A stretch of DNA of 64,000 nucleotides. It comes from Brenneria goodwinii (GTDB taxonomy: Bacteria; Pseudomonadota; Gammaproteobacteria; Enterobacterales; Enterobacteriaceae). A program made the position numbers and the translations under genes. Positions 62,298 to 64,000 of the stretch are shown one piece after another. Each line of letters opens with the position of its first letter. Position 1 is the first letter of the stretch. The notes beneath the pieces are model-generated. The model searched no databases and was not told where the DNA came from. It worked only from the letters and a program-made list of their open reading frames with translations. The stretch spans positions 1,674,001 through 1,738,000 of the forward strand of contig NZ_CP014137.1 in the NCBI RefSeq assembly GCF_002291445.1. The letters are read 5' to 3'.

Positions 62298-63515
62298 ATG
62301 AGTGAATTTTATCAGGATGGAATAATTACCAACTTCCACAATCTGACTCACAGAAATGTGGAAGAGCTTGAATATGAGCTACAGGTGTTTTCCGGGCAAA
62401 ACAGTATGGGGCTTATTCTCCCTTCCCTGTTTTCCGAACTGGAAGGTCCGGCTCTGGATAATATTGTCGAGCTGTTATCCAAAGTGCCTTATCTCAGCGA
62501 GATCGTCATTGGTCTGGATCGAGCCGATCGGGAACAGTTTCAATATGCACGCGAGTTTTTCTCCCGACTGCCGCAGCGTCATCGCATCTTGTGGAACGAT
62601 GGTCCCCGCTTAAAAGCATTAAGCGATGAATTGGCGGATAAATCCCTGGCGCCAACGGAGCCAGGCAAAGGCCGTAACGTGTGGTTTTGCGTCGGCTATA
62701 CACTGGCGTCACGCCGGACAGCCTGTGTGGCGCTGCACGATTGTGACATTGTCACCTATAGCCGCAGCATGTTGGCCCGCCTGCTCTATCCTGTGGCGAA
62801 TCCGCATTTTCATTATGACTTCTGCAAGGGTTACTATGCGCGCGTCGCCGACGGGAAACTCAATGGCCGCGTCGGCCGCCTGCTGGTCTTTCCATTGCTC
62901 AAATCACTGCAAAAGGTTTACGGCAACTCGGACTATCTGGAGTATATCCGCAGCTACCGCTACCCGTTATCGGGCGAATTCGCCATGCGCACCCATATTT
63001 TGAATAATCTGCGTATTCCCAGCGACTGGGGACTGGAAATCGGCGTTCTGTCGGAAATACACCGCGGCACAGCAACCAGCCGTATCTGTCAGGTGGATAT
63101 TGCCGACAACTATGAACACAAGCATCAGCCCATGTCGGAAGACGATCCCAATACCGGGCTGCAGCGTATGGCCATCGATATCACGAAGGCGCTATACCGC
63201 AAGCTGGCGATTTTGGGGGTGAATATCACGACGGATTCATTCCGTATCCTGCGGGCGACCTACTATCGGACGGCGCTGGATATGATCGATGCTTTCGAAC
63301 ATGATGCCCGGATGAACGGGCTGCATTTCGATCGGCACACGGAGGAGTCCGCCGTTGAGCTGTTCTCTGATGTGATTACGCTTTCCGGCCAGGTATACAG
63401 TGAAAGTCCCGGTGATAAGCCCTTTGTTCCGAGCTGGAACCGCGTGCAGTCGGCTTTCCCTGATATTCTGGAACGTTTGTACGATGCCGTAGAGGCGGAT
63501 AATCGGGACGAATAA
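62298..63515 (+). CDS. Glucosyl-3-phosphoglycerate synthase-like glycosyltransferase
   Basis: 405 residues, GT-A fold of the GT81/GpgS type, with the metal-binding DCD at 148-150 (VALHDCDIV) and the GEFAMR acceptor-site segment. It would transfer glucose from an NDP-sugar to 3-phosphoglycerate. With the preceding phosphatase the product would be alpha-glucosylglycerate, a solute known from Dickeya (Erwinia) chrysanthemi under salt stress and nitrogen limitation. The start at MSEFYQDG follows GGGAGAG; an ATG 18 bases upstream lacks this spacing. Sugar specificity is inferred. Confidence 0.8.
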   Translation: MSEFYQDGIITNFHNLTHRNVEELEYELQVFSGQNSMGLILPSLFSELEGPALDNIVELLSKVPYLSEIVIGLDRADREQFQYAREFFSRLPQRHRILWNDGPRLKALSDELADKSLAPTEPGKGRNVWFCVGYTLASRRTACVALHDCDIVTYSRSMLARLLYPVANPHFHYDFCKGYYARVADGKLNGRVGRLLVFPLLKSLQKVYGNSDYLEYIRSYRYPLSGEFAMRTHILNNLRIPSDWGLEIGVLSEIHRGTATSRICQVDIADNYEHKHQPMSEDDPNTGLQRMAIDITKALYRKLAILGVNITTDSFRILRATYYRTALDMIDAFEHDARMNGLHFDRHTEESAVELFSDVITLSGQVYSESPGDKPFVPSWNRVQSAFPDILERLYDAVEADNRDE

Positions 63516-63533
63516 CATTCGTCCGTCGCTCAT

Positions 63534-63574
63534 AATAAACGAACGGCCGCTTACCCGGTGGCGGTTCGTTTATT
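63534..63574. terminator. Bidirectional terminator after the glycosyltransferase gene
   Basis: AATAAACGAACGGCCGC (63534-63550) pairs with GCGGTTCGTTTATT (63561-63574) with one mismatch region, flanked by A and T runs. It sits between convergent genes. Confidence 0.8.
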
Positions 63575-63593
63575 TACTCGCTCTAAACCTTAT

Positions 63594-64000
63594 TCATTGT
63601 TCATAAATTGCCAGCGTTTTTTTAATTCTGCGGATCAGTTCATTGCGGACAAATTCAGGTTGCAGGCATTCACATTTATCACCTAAGCCAAGCAGAAAAT
63701 GATATCCCTGGTCATCTGCTACAAAAGGAAAATTAACCAATATCTTATTGTCTTGATAAGGCTGAATGTTCTCTTCATCGCAACGCTCAGAAATTAAATC
63801 CCTAACTGACTCATCCAGCAGCAGCGTCACTGGAATTAATGGTTTTTCTATCCAGAATGCCCCCTCCGTCATTCCTGGTTGAAACGGTCTGGGGATAAAG
63901 GTCTGTTCCGATATGTTCAACTGCGTTATTCGGGAGAGTTTAAACAGCCGGAAATCTTGCCTTGCAATACAATAACCATGAACATACCAGTTTCCCTCTT
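63594..64000 (-). CDS. WYL-domain transcriptional regulator (partial, cut by window edge)
   Basis: At least 135 codons of the C-terminal half are present. WYL signature: EEGNWYVHGYCIARQDFR then LFKLSRITQLNISEQTF, the ligand-binding WYL core, followed by the WCX extension (VTLLLDESVRDLISER to the end AIYEQ). The N-terminal helix-turn-helix lies beyond position 64000. Such YafY-type regulators often sense nucleotides or DNA damage; the target here is unknown. Confidence 0.85.
   Translation of the reverse strand, partial: EGNWYVHGYCIARQDFRLFKLSRITQLNISEQTFIPRPFQPGMTEGAFWIEKPLIPVTLLLDESVRDLISERCDEENIQPYQDNKILVNFPFVADDQGYHFLLGLGDKCECLQPEFVRNELIRRIKKTLAIYEQ

Overview
The window is chromosomal DNA from a nitrogen-fixing member of the Enterobacterales, most likely Pectobacteriaceae (Pectobacterium/Dickeya/Brenneria-like). 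The housekeeping genes match E. coli in sequence and order (ychF-pth-ychH, prs-ispE-lolB, hemA-prfA-prmC-sirB2-sirB1-kdsA, ydgH/pntAB, uspE-fnr-ogt). They sit beside a Klebsiella-type nif cluster and an srfABC operon. The genus is an inference from this gene content. I see no tRNA, rRNA, CRISPR array, transposase or prophage.

Positions 1-20518 are the right half of a nif regulon. An IscA-type carrier gene and nifU-S-V-W-Z-M form one forward operon behind a well-formed sigma-54 (-24/-12) promoter. A reverse operon, rnfA-B-C-D-G-E-H followed by nifF, also starts at a sigma-54 promoter. It encodes an electron path to nitrogenase: the Rnf membrane complex and a flavodoxin. Then come nifL-nifA (redox/nitrogen control) and nifB-nifQ (cofactor synthesis; NifA-type upstream site plus sigma-54 promoter). 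Between rnfA and nifL lies a 1062-residue autotransporter gene that is not a normal nif gene. Its upstream region and first codons are a diverged duplicate of the nifL promoter, leader and start region. This is the most striking observation in the window.

Positions 20519-29640 are an accessory segment: a MATE exporter, a secreted ClpP-like protease, a beheaded LysR gene abutting an ABC-F fragment, a LysE exporter, a large MalT-type LuxR regulator, gene debris and an acetoin/diacetyl reductase.

Positions 29640-48021 are conserved core genes for translation, nucleotide, isoprenoid, haem and LPS (KDO) synthesis, transhydrogenase, and Fnr with its own FNR box. A 160-bp hairpin-rich repeat occurs once after the autotransporter and again after kdsA.

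Positions 48022-64000 hold srfC-srfB-srfA (dynamin-like P-loop protein, actin/Hsp70-fold protein, membrane-anchored partner), small stress genes (yciI-like, yjbD, osmC-like), an AT-rich secreted hydrolase with neighbouring debris, an EAL phosphodiesterase with a ruined GGDEF site, a probable glucosylglycerate osmolyte pair, and the start of a WYL regulator cut by the window edge.
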